DNA from: Bursaphelenchus xylophilus
Taxonomy: Eukaryota; Nematoda; Chromadorea; Rhabditida; Aphelenchoididae
Length of the DNA stretch: 64,000 nt
NCBI GenBank assembly: GCA_904066235.2
Contig: CAJFCV020000005.1
Coordinates: 12,147,501-12,211,500 of the forward strand
Direction: 5' to 3'
Part shown: positions 44,091 through 54,763 of the stretch, one piece after another
Layout: every line of letters starts with the position of its first letter
Numbering within the stretch: position 1 is the stretch's first letter
Program-made: the position numbers and the translations under genes
Notes under the pieces: generated by a model
What the model was told of the DNA's origin: nothing
Database searches by the model: none
Seen by the model: only the letters and a program-made list of their open reading frames with translations

Positions 44091-44219
44091 ATTGTCGGGA
44101 AAATAATGAGCATTATGTCGCTTAAAAGATCGCATCGCCGCCGAGAAAATGAGTTGCGTCGCGAAAATCAAATTATTTTTCAATTCAGCGACACTGCTCA
44201 TTATTTTCCCAACAGACTG
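44091..44219. mobile_element. MITE, Tatcag family, A core
   Basis: ATTGTCGGGAAAATAATGAG at the left, TCATTATTTTCCCAACAGAC at the right. It lies 19 bp past the stop of the FAR-like gene, within its probable 3' end. Confidence 0.72.
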
Positions 44220-44237
44220 TCACATTCTGTTTTACAC

Positions 44238-45355
44238 TCAAAGTTCAAACACACCTTCAAAATACGAGCCAATATCCAACACTGAGTCGACGGCTGTCTT
44301 CTCGGCTACGCTCAACACGTTCCACTTTTTAATCAGCCTCTCAAGCCGACCATCCAGAATCTTCCCTCCCGGCGTTTCTAACTCCTCAGGTTTCACCAAG
44401 TCGGCTTCAATGAAGTACTCTGTGACTTCGTTGATAAACGCCTTGCTCACTGCATCGACATCTTTGCGAGTTTCCGTTAACGTCTTTGTGGCTACTTTGG
44501 CAAACTTTTTGAACATTTCCGGATACGACTCTAGGATTTGCACGCGGGTTTTGGTCGAGTTTTGATCGTGCATGTGCCGGAGGACCTTCTTCTCGTCTTT
44601 GGAGAGGTTCCGGATGAATAGCGGCATTGCCTTGATTAGGTTCTCTAAAGTGAAAATGAGATTTTCTCGGTAGAGAAAATTGAAAAAGCCGCTGAAGAGT
44701 GATTTTTGCGGCTTTATTTCTCACAGGGGAAGTACTCCAAGTGCGACGCTTAGATTTTCTTTAAATTTTGCACACACGTCGGGTATGGACTAAATATCGA
44801 TTCCTGAAATTTTTAGCTCGCGCTTTGCGGGCGCCGCCGAGATATCGAACGATTTTTGCCGCCGAGAGAGCACGGTAAACGTGGAGATCGGTCAGAGAGA
44901 AAAACGCTTTTTGGCCATAACTTTGGCAGTTTCGTGCGGAAAAATTTGATTTTTTGTAGAAACATTGTCCTTGACGGTAGAAATAGGCACAAAGTTTTTC
45001 GTGCCGAAATTCGGCGAAAAGTCCTAAATTTTCGCCGACTTTCAATCTGAAAATCTCGATTGTTTCAGCAAAGCGCGAGCGAGGATTCTCGCATATATCT
45101 TAGAAAAAATTGTTCTAAATTTGTGAAAAGTTTCATCAAAATCTGAACGCCGCACTTGGAGTACTTCCCCTGTCAGTCAATTTTGAAGTTTTCTAGCAAA
45201 AAGCAATCTCATTTCTATGCGAAAAACATTTTCCCATACAAGATTTGTACGTTACCTTGAAAGATATCCATTGCCGATGAGACCGTGTGATTTGATGCAA
45301 GTATCAGCTCCGTTGAGCCGAAAATGAAGACAAGAAAGGCCAATTGCTCTGGCAT
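44238..45355 (-). CDS. Secreted FAR-like (fatty acid/retinol-binding) protein, 2 exons, 168 aa
   Basis: Exon 1 is 45256-45355, exon 2 is 44238-44644, phase 1 (Q G|AG N), stop TAA... strand - at the low end. Residues 1-21 (MPEQLAFLVFIFGSTELILA, then S) look like a cleavable signal peptide. The rest is an all-helical, Lys/Glu-rich domain with no cysteine. The run IRNLSKDEKKVLRHM and the later VSKAFINEVTEYF are laid out like the nematode FAR family (compare FYKNLTQEDR and AKAFVDEI). FAR proteins are secreted small-lipid carriers; if this is one, it binds fatty acids or retinoids. Identity is low, so it may be another small helical secreted protein. Its intron carries a full CAGGGGAAGTACTCC element. 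It lies 458 bp downstream of PEX11 on the same strand. Confidence 0.55.
44724..45172. mobile_element. TIR element, CAGGGGAAGTACTCC family, in the FAR-like intron
   Basis: Near-complete copy of 24654-25105. CAGGGGAAGTACTCCAAGTG at the left, its reverse CACTTGGAGTACTTCCCCTG at the right. The inner inverted pair GCTCGCGCTTTGCGGG / AGCAAAGCGCGAGC is kept. It fills most of the 611-bp intron. Confidence 0.82.
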
Positions 45356-45520
45356 CGAGATGGAATATTTTTTTATCAAGATGGCGATACAATAAGGATG
45401 ACCGCTCATCCCTAAACGAGCCTTATAAACGAGGATATGTTTGTACAACTGGCTATGCAGTAGGAACATAAAAGTTTGTTTTGAACGTGGGTTATATGTA
45501 TACATATAATGTTTTAATAG

Positions 45521-45673
45521 TATCAGCCCATAGAGAAAATGGTGAGCACTTTGTCGGAACGCAAAATCGCCGCCGAGAAAAAAATTATGTCGCGGAAAAG
45601 TCAAATTTCTTTTCACTTCAATGACGCGATTGGCGCAACGACATTGTGTTCATTATTTTCCCGGCTGACCGGC
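45521..45673. mobile_element. MITE, Tatcag family, A core, between the FAR-like gene and PEX11
   Basis: TATCAGCCCATAGAGAAAAT at the left, GTTCATTATTTTCCCGGCTG at the right. The core has CGCCGCCGAGAAAAAAATTA. Confidence 0.68.
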
Positions 45674-45813
45674 AATTGGTCAAAAAATCGAAAATTATTC
45701 GTTTGAATTTAAAGCAAACCCTTCAGACAACGATTTGATAAGTCGTAATTAATGATTATTACGCTTATTTATTCGCAAATTACTAAAGAATGTAATAAAA
45801 ATTCCAAAATTAT

Positions 45814-47561
45814 TTAGAAGCATCTGTACAAGCCGATCACCGACGCCACAAAGAAGAAGAATGAGCTCTGCTGTTCCGTCAGTTTCCCTCCCCACAGGAA
45901 GTTCTGCGGCAGCAATCCAACGCCGGCAATAAAGTCGGAAACGGTGCCAACCAAGAGAATCCTGTCCATCGTCCGTTGCTCTTGCTTCTGCTTGTCCACT
46001 AAGCCGTGTTTGTCCTCCAGCGGCTCAATAAACAGGATTTTGCGGAGGTTCTGGATAATGGACGCGACCAACGCTGACACCCAACTGAATATCGCGTATT
46101 TGTACCAGTTCTCGCGGCTGATGGCGATCAGGTTTACGTCGTTCAGCCAGCAGCCTGAAAGGGTTGTAATTAGATTGCAAGTGAGGTGTTTTTGTTTAGA
46201 AACCGTTTTCTCTCCTGCTTTTTGCGTTTCTTAAAAAACTAATTGTATGTGGGCAAAAGGCCAAGATTTCTGAAGAGGCAAGTTCCTTGAAAGTTCGGTA
46301 TAAGGCCCGACAAATGTCCATAAACTTTATACAAATGCTAATACGTTCCTTAAACGCCTTTCAACATTGTCCATTTTGGAAAACCCAAAAAACACTTGTT
46401 TTTATAGAGATTTTAGTCTGTCGGGAAAGGAATGAGCATTCCGTCGCATAAAAAATCGCATCGCCGCCGAGACAATGAAGTGTGTCAGGGAAAAGCCGGT
46501 TGTTTTCAATTCAGCGACACACTGAGCTCATTATTTTCCCGACTGATTGATAACTTCTAATTTTACAATACATTAACAATGATCTACAGTTTGCGGGAAT
46601 TTTTGATGTGGTATTTCATGCAGTACGGCTTCCAACACTTACCAAACTCAAACACCGCATAAAGACAGTATCCGATCATGGTGAACAAGCTGAGTCCGGT
46701 CTCCACTTGGTCGGGAGACTGCCGAAAAACCTTCCACAAGTTCATGGTCCCGTAAAACAATGGGATATGACTAAACTGTCGCGATACCAGCCGAGCCTTG
46801 CTGATCTGCGCTGCCAGCAACTTGAGATTCTTGGCGAACTCCTGGTTTTTGACTCTGTTGGATATCAAGAACAGGCCAAAGCAGAGGGATCTGAAACGAA
46901 AATTTTGAAATTTTGAGAAATTTTTGGAGAAAACAGATTTAAAAAAAAAGCTTGTATCGTATTCTAGCTTGAAGTTGGAACCACTGACTTGTTGTCAATT
47001 TGAGGAGCAAATCACCTTTTTCCGTTAAATTTAACTATTCAAAGCTTGCGGAGCCTTGTAAAATTGCTCAATTTCAAAATTAGATTACAGAGAATTACAG
47101 TTAACGCTGCTGGTCAACCGAAAGGACCCAAATGCTACAGTTTTTCGCAGTGTTAATCCAATTATTTCACTGTTTCTGGACTTTTTTGTCTAATGTTTTT
47201 CAGTATTATTTATATCAGTCAGTCGGGAAAATAATGAGCAATCTGTCCAATCGAAAATCGCATCGCTGTCGAAAAAACGAACTGTGTCGCAGCAAAATCA
47301 ATTTTTTTTTTCATTTCAGCGACACGATTGGCGAAACAACATTGTACTCATTATTTTCCCGACAGACTGATAAGATTTTCCGCTTAGTACGCTTTTTTTT
47401 ACTCATCGCGCAAAATGGCCTCATTGTCAGAAACTTCACAGCAACTCGATTGACAATGGGTTTCTTTGGAAAATATTTACTCACCTCATCGCCTTGTCTC
47501 TGCCATTGTAAGACCCGAGGACTTTAATGACTTCCGTCATTTTTGGTGGTCTGTTCAACAT
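45814..47561 (-). CDS. pex11: Peroxisomal membrane protein PEX11, 3 exons, 221 aa
   Basis: PEX11 proteins sit in the peroxisomal membrane and drive its elongation and division. Exons (- strand) are 47485-47561, 46643-46890 and 45814-46154, with phases 2 and 1; stop TAA is 45814-45816. The N-terminal part has the family pattern IKVLGSYNGRDKAMRSLCFG, then ISNRVKNQEFAKNLKLLAAQ, SKARLVSRQF and PLFYGTMNLWK. The middle amphipathic region is followed by WYKYAIFSWVSALVASII. The C-terminus has DFIAGVGLLPQNFLWGG and a hydrophobic end FFFFVASVIGLYRCF, as in PEX11 gamma-type proteins. Length is close to the usual 230-250 aa. The start at 47561 (MLNRPPKMTEV) was preferred; an inner ATG at 47540 is possible. 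An acceptor TTTTAG ends at 47582, about 20 bp upstream, and could take a spliced leader. An AATAAA (- strand) lies at 45768-45773. Confidence 0.88.
46413..46552. mobile_element. MITE, Tatcag family, in PEX11 intron 2
   Basis: AGTCTGTCGGGAAAGGAATG at the left, GCTCATTATTTTCCCGACTG at the right. A core with GCATCGCCGCCGAGACAATG. Confidence 0.75.
47213..47372. mobile_element. MITE, Tatcag family, in PEX11 intron 1
   Basis: TATCAGTCAGTCGGGAAAAT at the left, TCATTATTTTCCCGACAGAC at the right. A clean full-length A copy. Confidence 0.82.
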
Positions 47562-47581
47562 CTCTTCGGATTGACAGATGC

Positions 47582-48144
47582 CTAAAACATTACAGTAGAA
47601 TGACAAAATTTGATAAAGCGTTTGAAAAAAAAACATGGCACATTTTCTACATAAGGACAGCAACTGCTAACAGTGCAAGAAATAACAATGACAGGGTGTT
47701 CCAAAAGCTTGGAAAACGTTGTAAAAGCAACAAAAAGACAAAAACAAATTATTAAACCGATCGGCACAAAATGTGTAGTTGCTCGAAAGATCAAATGGGG
47801 AAAACAAGAGAGAATGATCGCTGAAACCTATAAATTTTAGCAAGCATATTATATATACGTATCTTAAGTCAATTGATCTCGTCAGGAAATATTGTGCAAT
47901 TTAGCAAGGGCATTTTTGAAGTAAGCGGCTAGAAAATCGACACGTGGCAGCTAGAGAGCCTGTATCTTTTCGGAAATTTCCTTATATTAAAATTAGAGCC
48001 CTCGGGATGGCGTGAATAAATTTTTATCGCGCAATGCAGAAATTTTCGAATTTTTAATCCAAACTTGATATAACGAAGCCATAAACATAGTATGCCAAGC
48101 TTTTTCAAAAGTGCGTAGACTTTTTATGGCAATGTGATTTTTTA
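47582..48144. other. Upstream region of PEX11
   Basis: Mostly AT-rich. A lone ACAGGGTGTTCCAAAAGCTT at 47691 resembles a Tc1-type element end. No gene recognised. Confidence 0.35.
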
Positions 48145-48300
48145 TTAGTCCGTCGGGAAAATAATGTGGATTTGTCGCGCTCTGGAACGTCATCGCTTTG
48201 GGATGGCTAGCCGCGGCTGGGAGCTTGATGAATACGCGACTGCGGCGAGGCGAGACGTTTTACTGCGGCAAATCCACATTATTTTCCCGACAGATTGATG
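48145..48300. mobile_element. MITE, Tatcag family, B core
   Basis: TTAGTCCGTCGGGAAAATAA at the left, ACATTATTTTCCCGACAGAT at the right. The interior begins GTGGATTTGTCGCGCTCTGG and ends GCAAATCCAC, the clearest B-type copy here. Confidence 0.82.
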
Positions 48301-48893
48301 ATGGGTTGGCGCAGTAGAGATTGCAAATAAACTTTTTAATTTTCTACCAGCTCTATGAAGCAGTTTTAAACCCACAAAACTTTTCATCAAAAAACTTTTC
48401 TCAAAAGAGTCACCTCATGTAACGACTTGTTACTCCTTTAGACGCACTATGTACCACACAAATTTTTTCGCATTATTGTTGTTGCGTGGAGCTTATTCTC
48501 TTTGAGTAATTTTTTTCTTAATGGATTGAACCCGTAATTCCGTTGATCAAATTAGTATTTTCATTAACGGAACTCAGTGAACTGCAATGGGCGCGTGTTA
48601 GACTCGGAAAACAGTTGTGGCAGGGTGTTTTCAACGGTGTTTATTTGCAAGGGATGTGTTTGCAATGCAACGCTGGTTTTTAACTGCACTCGGCAAAATT
48701 TAGATTACTTGTTTCAAACAATAAGGCATTTGCAAGATGTCTTGCGCGTGCTTTGTAGAACATACTGAAATTTATCAACATTTGAGGCCAAAATGTTGGT
48801 AAAGTCTCATTTGATCATTGCGAGTTCATGCATGAAAAATTCGACACTTTTTTCTACCGAGGAAAACTACCTTTTAACAAAAAAAGGCAAAAA

Positions 48894-49043
48894 TATCGGT
48901 CTGTCGGGAAAGTAATGAGCTCCTCGTTGCATCGAAAGTTGTATCGCCGCCGAGAAAGTGAATTGTGTCGCGGCAAAATCAAATTGGTGTTACCTTCAGT
49001 CGGTGCAACAACACTGTGCCCATTATTTTCTCGACAAACTAAT
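48894..49043. mobile_element. MITE, Tatcag family, A core
   Basis: TATCGGTCTGTCGGGAAAGT at the left, CCATTATTTTCTCGACAAAC at the right. Its last TA is shared with the next element. Confidence 0.77.
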
Positions 49044-49183
49044 AGTCCGTCCGGAAAGAGATTGATTTTGGCACCATGCACTCTAAAAAAGGAAAAACTT
49101 GCTTTTACACTGCGCAATTTTGGGATGTTCACGGGATGTCAGATGCCAAAAATCACTCCACCGGCTTTACAAACGGAATAGTA
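49042..49183. mobile_element. MITE, TAGTCCGT family, shortened
   Basis: TAGTCCGTCCGGAAAGAGAT at the left, GGCTTTACAAACGGAATAGTA at the right, with central TGCACTCTAAAAAAGG and CACTGCGCAATTTTGG. Confidence 0.65.
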
Positions 49184-49225
49184 AAAGAGTATCTCCATTG
49201 ATTTTCCTCAAAGCAATACAGCAGC

Positions 49226-49430
49226 GCACGTCAAACTGAGGAGTCCGGTGACCAGAATAGACTCTTAGCTATTGATTTTTTACACTTCGTCTTGATTTGA
49301 CAGATAAGACAGAGAAAAGAAGGGCAAAAACCCGCTCTTTCGCCTCAAAAATTCCCCATTTCTTCCTCGACAAAAAGTGTTTTACCGTCTTTTTTTTGGC
49401 GAGTTGCCAATCCATACCTTATCCTACAAC
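49226..49430. mobile_element. MITE, GCACGTCAAACTGAG family, 3'-truncated
   Basis: Begins GCACGTCAAACTGAGGAGTC. The interior matches to GAGTTGCCAATCCATA, then is lost before the right terminal repeat. Confidence 0.65.
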
Positions 49431-49801
49431 CTTTATAAAAACCAATTCACTTGTAAGATTTTCAGTTTATTCGATATCGGTAAAAAAATGCGTGGGTAAA
49501 ATGCATAATTACAGACAACAACAAAGCACTTTTGGCGAGGACTTTGAAAGCGATGATAAAATTACAAAACATACATTTTGGCAAACATATCACGAAATAC
49601 CGCGAAAACCTAAAGTGGTGAGGAGAAACGAGATCATTTTTTGACATTCTAGACGTAAGATGGGTATGACCAGTTGCAATGAAACTCAGAATAATGAGAT
49701 TTTATACGAAAAATTCAATTTTTGAGTTCGTTGTAAAGCGTAAGGGATTTTTGGCATGTTCTCTTGAGCAGTCCTAGTGGTCTACAACTCTCACACCCCG
49801 T
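49431..49801. other. 3' flank of the FMRFamide-receptor-like gene
   Basis: AT-rich, no recognised feature. A minor frame at 49297-49644 has no domain. Confidence 0.3.
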
Positions 49802-52103
49802 CTAAACCATCCACTGCTCATCAGCATCGTCTAAATAGACATTAACAATAAACGCCTCGTCAGCCGGCGACAGCTGATTCGTTTGCCCATTCAGGCAACC
49901 AATCTTCTCTCCGTTGTCCATTTTCATCCCAAAGTCCGAGGGAACGGCCACGGTTTTGACTTGTTTCAAAGCTTTGGCTCGATTTGTGAACAGAGTTCCC
50001 AGACTTTCGAGGGTGTCCATGGAAGCCTCGAAAATCGGCCGATTGCAAGAGCAATATACGGGATATCGAATGGCGCTGAAAAAATTTTAAAATGCGGCGT
50101 TAAAAGAAAAAAAATCAGTTATAAAAATAAGCGCTTTTTGGATGTCTTCAAGAAATCAATACTATATAGACGAAATGTCAAATCTAGAAATCACAAATTT
50201 TTCCTTTCTGGCGATACAAAATCAATTCAAAATGGCATTTTTAGTTCTAATTTTAAGAACTTCCAGTTTCTGCATAACGCGTTTTGAAAAAGCATTTAAT
50301 AAAATTCAAAAAATTTACATGCAGAAACGTCAATTTAAACTAAAAAATCTTACCTGCAAAGCAGCGCCATGATGCTCATAATGTCATTCATATACGAATA
50401 AAACTCCTGAAAGTCCTCCTCCAATGACTGTCGATGAAACGCCTCCCAGAAAGTAATGATCACTTGTAGAAATTGAGCAGTAATATACAGTGAGACTACA
50501 GCTATTAGAGCTCGAGTCGCATCCTAAAGCAATAAAAAATATGCAAAATATGACATGCATTTTTTTGTTTAAACAGAAAACGAGATTTCTAATAGATTTT
50601 ACCCACCCTCAAATTGCGTTTCGTCGCCTTCTCGTTGATCGACATTGCCCGTTGCTCCAGAACGGAGAGTTTTTTGTTTTCATTCTTTATCGTCCTGATT
50701 ATCATGCAGTTCATGAAGAGCAGGCCAAAAAACGGAATGACTCGATCAATTAGGTTTCTGGCCACGAACATCCACCAAAACCTGAAAACAGTTGTTGTAT
50801 TTTCAACATGATAAGAGTAATTTTGGAAATTTAATTCAAAGAGCTTTTTCAAAATTGACAAAAACAAGAGTAACGCCTCCGTCTTTTAGTCTTCTACAGT
50901 TTTTACTTGATAATAGAAAACAATCAAAGCCAAAAAAGCCTAATCCTCCCTTACCTATAATTGTAACTCTCCATGACAATTGTGGTCGGCATGATTTCAT
51001 ATCGACTCCAGTCGGTGCAGTTCTCGTGCTCTACATACTGAATTTCAAAATACGTGCAGAGTTTGTAGAGAACTGCGCCAAACACCGCCGCGAAACAGAG
51101 ACGAGGCCTGTTTGATTCCATAAATCTGAAAATAGATGAAATTAAACGTAAAAGAAAAGTTATTTTTTAAAAATTTTATGGGTAAATGCCCGTAAGCTAG
51201 GCAAAAAATTTTATTGTTATTTCTTGTAAGGCTGATCAAAAATCCGCCAAGAAAAATGAATTATTTCGCGACAAAATCAAGTTTCTTTCCACTTCAGCGA
51301 CATGACTGGTGCAGCGACATTGCCCCATTATTTTCTCGACAGGCTGTTATTAATATTTCTTCCAGAGAGTACAAAGGTTTCACGTAAACCCAATTTTCTC
51401 AGCACGATATAAGTGAAGATATAGCCCGAAGGGATTTTTTGTTGTAGCCGTTCCCCGTATTTCGTGTAGTCTTTTTCGGCGACAAAAATCGTTGATACTC
51501 ACTTTCTAACCACCTCCAACTTATTGGACGGATGAAACGTGGCCAACAGCCTCTCCATTGTCGCACACAAAATCATCAAAATCGACGCGAACATGGCGCT
51601 GTTGCTAATGGTCATCATTGGTCGCAAATACCCGAGAAACAGATGGTACAGCCACAAACATTTGAACTGATCCATATAGACCGGCACTACCATCAGCGCC
51701 AAATAATTCAGGGCAAGAATGGCGTCCAGCATGGCGAGAACGCCGAAGTAATACAAAGGCGATCGACGGAGGTTGGAGTTGGTGAGGAAAACGAACGTGA
51801 AGAACGTGTTGAACAACAGGGAGAAGATGGCAATGACAACGGCAAAAACGCCAATGAGGTAGATCTTAACGTGGAGGAAGTCGGTGCCCTGAAAAGGAAG
51901 TGTAAAAATTGGAGAGTAAAATAAATGATGCGATCAAACTTCACGTCTTCCTGAACTTGAGAATATAAGGCAATTTTTGAAGATAGATACGAGCCTTATA
52001 ACCCGTTACTTACAATGTAATAGCACATTTCATCATCATACATCTGGTCATCAATGACCGCAGCCTCGGCCGCAAGGCCGATCTGACCCGTCGAGTTGAT
52101 CAT
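49802..52103 (-). CDS. FMRFamide-receptor-like (FRPR-type) GPCR, 6 exons, 421 aa
   Basis: A class A neuropeptide-type receptor, likely in neurons or muscle. Exons (- strand) are 52014-52103, 51503-51888, 50955-51125, 50607-50781, 50354-50523 and 49802-50075, with phases 0, 2, 2, 0, 2; stop TAG. Residues 1-30 are an acidic N-terminus with no signal peptide. TM1 has FAVVIAIFSLLFN, then TNSNLRRSPLYYFGVLAMLD (TM1-TM2). Cys at MDQFKCLWLY is the TM3 cysteine. TM3 ends CATMERLLATFHP, with M-E-R in the DRY position. ENCTDW gives the partner loop Cys. TM5 is RNLIDRVIPFFGLLFMN. TM6 follows KATKRNLRDATRALI, and the Trp-Glu after it (VIITFWE) is typical of the FRPR group. TM7 ends AIRYPVYCSCN, then a 70-residue acidic tail. 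An acceptor TTTTACAG ends 1 bp before the ATG. Ligand unknown. Confidence 0.8.
51228..51350. mobile_element. Truncated Tatcag MITE in the FRPR-like intron 2
   Basis: A core (CGCCAAGAAAAATGAATTAT, CTTTCCACTTCAGCGACATG) and right end CCATTATTTTCTCGACAGGC. The left terminus is decayed. Confidence 0.6.
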
Positions 52104-53691
52104 ACTGTAAAAATTCCACCTTCTTCCAGCTTCCACTCCTGTTGAATTTTTTTCCTCCTACTTGAAGCACAGTACAAACACCGTCTTATATACTTCGCCT
52201 CCAAATATTTGAACTTCAGCTGTAATCAGAGGGACGCAGCTGATTTTATGAACTGAAAAGCAAAAAAAATTATTTGCACATCAAAACGAACAGTTAAAAT
52301 GAGATTAAAGCACCGAGAATGTTCTGCCCTCTGTTAAGCTCCATGCTGGTCCACGGGAAAAACAACATTCTCGTGCACAAATAGAGAATGCTAATGCCTA
52401 TAATCGCGCGGAACAAAGTGCAGACGGAGGGCTATAATGTCAAAGAGATGGTGGTGTTTGGTTGCAAATGGCATATTAAGTGGGAATTGGACGTAAAATG
52501 GGGAATACGTTAAATTTAAGAGATAAAGATTAGGGGGTTCGAATTAAGACAGTAGTAAAAATAGACTTTATTAAAAGCACTATTTATGAGTCACCAAAGT
52601 CCATAGTTAGATCAGGACATACAATTTTTTTCTATATTGAGTTTTTTGTAGAGATACGACCTACAAAACCAACAGAGAAATTAGAAATGTATTTTATGCA
52701 AAGTTCTACTTTTACAGTAATGGATAGCATCTCGCCGACAATTTAGTTCTAATGCGTAAAAACAGTGCCATGTAGCGAAGTCTTTGGGTATGGCAAATTT
52801 TTTGGTAGCACTTCAAAACCGTCCCACGGGTCTGACTTTTCGGGTCGACGACAGTTCGGATCAACACAAAATCGATCGATACGAGGCGTACGATATGCGG
52901 AGACTCAAGTAAAAGTTGTAAGACGTACACTCGAGGCTTGGCAATCGCCGGATGGTCGGCGAAGGTTCGGCGGAGACCTCGCAAAGGCTTTCAATATGTT
53001 CACTTTTTCTAACTTTAGTTATTGCTAGGGCTTTCCAATGGTGTATAACACTTACCATTTGGAGAGGGTTTCTTTTGTACACTTCCCTAGTTTGTTTTAT
53101 TGACCCTGAGTTGTTATATACCCACATAGAAAAAACCAAAGCTAGCTCCAGAAACGAACATCCGTAGGCATTAGCTGGATTTTATTGCAGTACAAGTAAG
53201 ATACCTCGAAATAGCTGAAGTAAACATTCATGGATCTGACCAGTCTTATCATTTCTGTCAACTATGCTTTTTCCTAGCATCTCTCATGCATTAAAACAAC
53301 AAATCGGCTACCTAAATTATCGTCGACCCTAACTGTTGCCGACATGAAAAGTCATAGCGCCAACCGTCCAACAAAAAGTCTGCAAAAATTCGGCGATTTC
53401 TACCGTAAATTTTAAGAAGTCAGACATCTAAGGTGGTCATTTGAGAACCCCTCGTATTAGAAAACGGAATAACTAAAACATTGAAACAGTTTTAAAGGAA
53501 CCAAATAAAACAAAATTGACGCGATGACGCTATGTAGCCCTCGTGTCATGATCATTGTTGCATGATACAAGATTCAATTACGGATCAAAATGAAATGTCG
53601 TGTAAACACCGACGATTAGAATAAAAAGAGCTGGGAGACGCGAGAAGAATACATAAGGAGTTTTTAAAATACCCACTGGAAGTCTGGAAAG
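52104..53691. other. Upstream region of the FRPR-like gene and gene-free DNA
   Basis: The acceptor at 52105 implies trans-splicing or an unrecognised 5' exon. Positions 52440-52560 have GTGGGAATTGGACGTAAAAT and TTAAATTTAAGAG, loosely like 63880-63990. Positions 53025-53100 share CTTTCCAATGGTGTATAACA with a gene 4 intron piece (27890-27960). No gene recognised. Confidence 0.35.
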
Positions 53692-53770
53692 ACAAACGTG
53701 GATTTTCCCTGACAAAATGATGGGCGATTCTGAGGCGCGGCGAATCCAAATTATTTTCCAGACAGAGTAT
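53692..53770. mobile_element. MITE, Tatcag family, short decayed B core
   Basis: GTGGATTTTCCCTGACAAAA at the left, CAAATTATTTTCCAGACAGA at the right, with GAGGCGCGGCGAATCCA before it. It is like the short copy at 504-590. Confidence 0.5.
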
Positions 53771-54763
53771 AAAATAAAGAAATTTTGACTACCTTTGCCC
53801 CTGTGAGCTTTTGTGAAGGCTAAACCGGGCTGCGCCGGTCTCGACTTTCACCGGATGGGGCCAATGAAACTGTAATAAAAGTAATATATATAATATAATA
53901 ATTTAACACCAGCCGCGATCCATGACCCGCGGTGTCCAGTGGTAGTACTCCAAAGCCATGGTGTCCATTTAAAGCGATATCACAAAAAATAAAAAAAAAT
54001 CTAATTAAAAATTCTGCAACCGCCCTCCCCCTTCGCCGTCATCACTTTTGAAAACAAATATGTTTATGTACAAAGACGGGTTATCTTTTTTCATATAACC
54101 CGAATCCGTTCTTATGAAAATCTCTTCGTAATGCTCCAAAGAAGGGGGTCCCGTTTTGATGACGTCAACAAGGAACCGTGAACAGAAACCATAGACAAAG
54201 ACGAATCTGCAATTCTTGAGGAATAGACCTGAGAATAAATATTGGTTTTTTGCAGAGAATACCCTGTAATATTAATGCTGTAATACTAATGTATTTGCAT
54301 AGTCCAAGAGAACTTTCTGGCCGACCGAAGAGTTGAACGGAAAAAAAGTGCAATGAAAAGAGTTATCGACAAAGACCAAAATATTAGGGTATCTGCAAGG
54401 AGTGGGAGTTTATGGATGAGGGAGCCGACAGGAAACTTGGTTAGCCTTAACATCTCCCACAGTAATTCGGCTTTTTTCGAATTTCGGTGCTAAGAAGGCT
54501 CTGCCTCAACAAGGAGTAGGTCTTGATGAAAGAATAACGCCTAGTTTTTTTTGCAAGATATAATTTTTCTGAGAGTACATTTTCACTTTGGTCTCTGCCT
54601 TTAGCACCATTTTCCCAGTCGTACTTCCCGGGCATGGAGAAAACAAGCTTTGAGGCTCAGCCCACGTCAAACGAAGTGCTCAATGAATTCAAATTTGCTA
54701 ATTACCACAATAATCATCGACCAATGTTTCCCTCTTAAAATCAACTCAAAATAACAAACATGT
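53771..54763. other. Gene-free DNA
   Basis: No recognised gene or repeat boundary. Short runs near 53925-53960 (CATGACCCGCGGTGTCCAGT) are GC-rich but fit no tRNA fold. Confidence 0.3.

Noticed and set aside
51532..51924. 130-codon + strand frame
   Set aside because: Shadow of the main FRPR-like exon on the other strand, which has clear TM1-TM3 receptor content.
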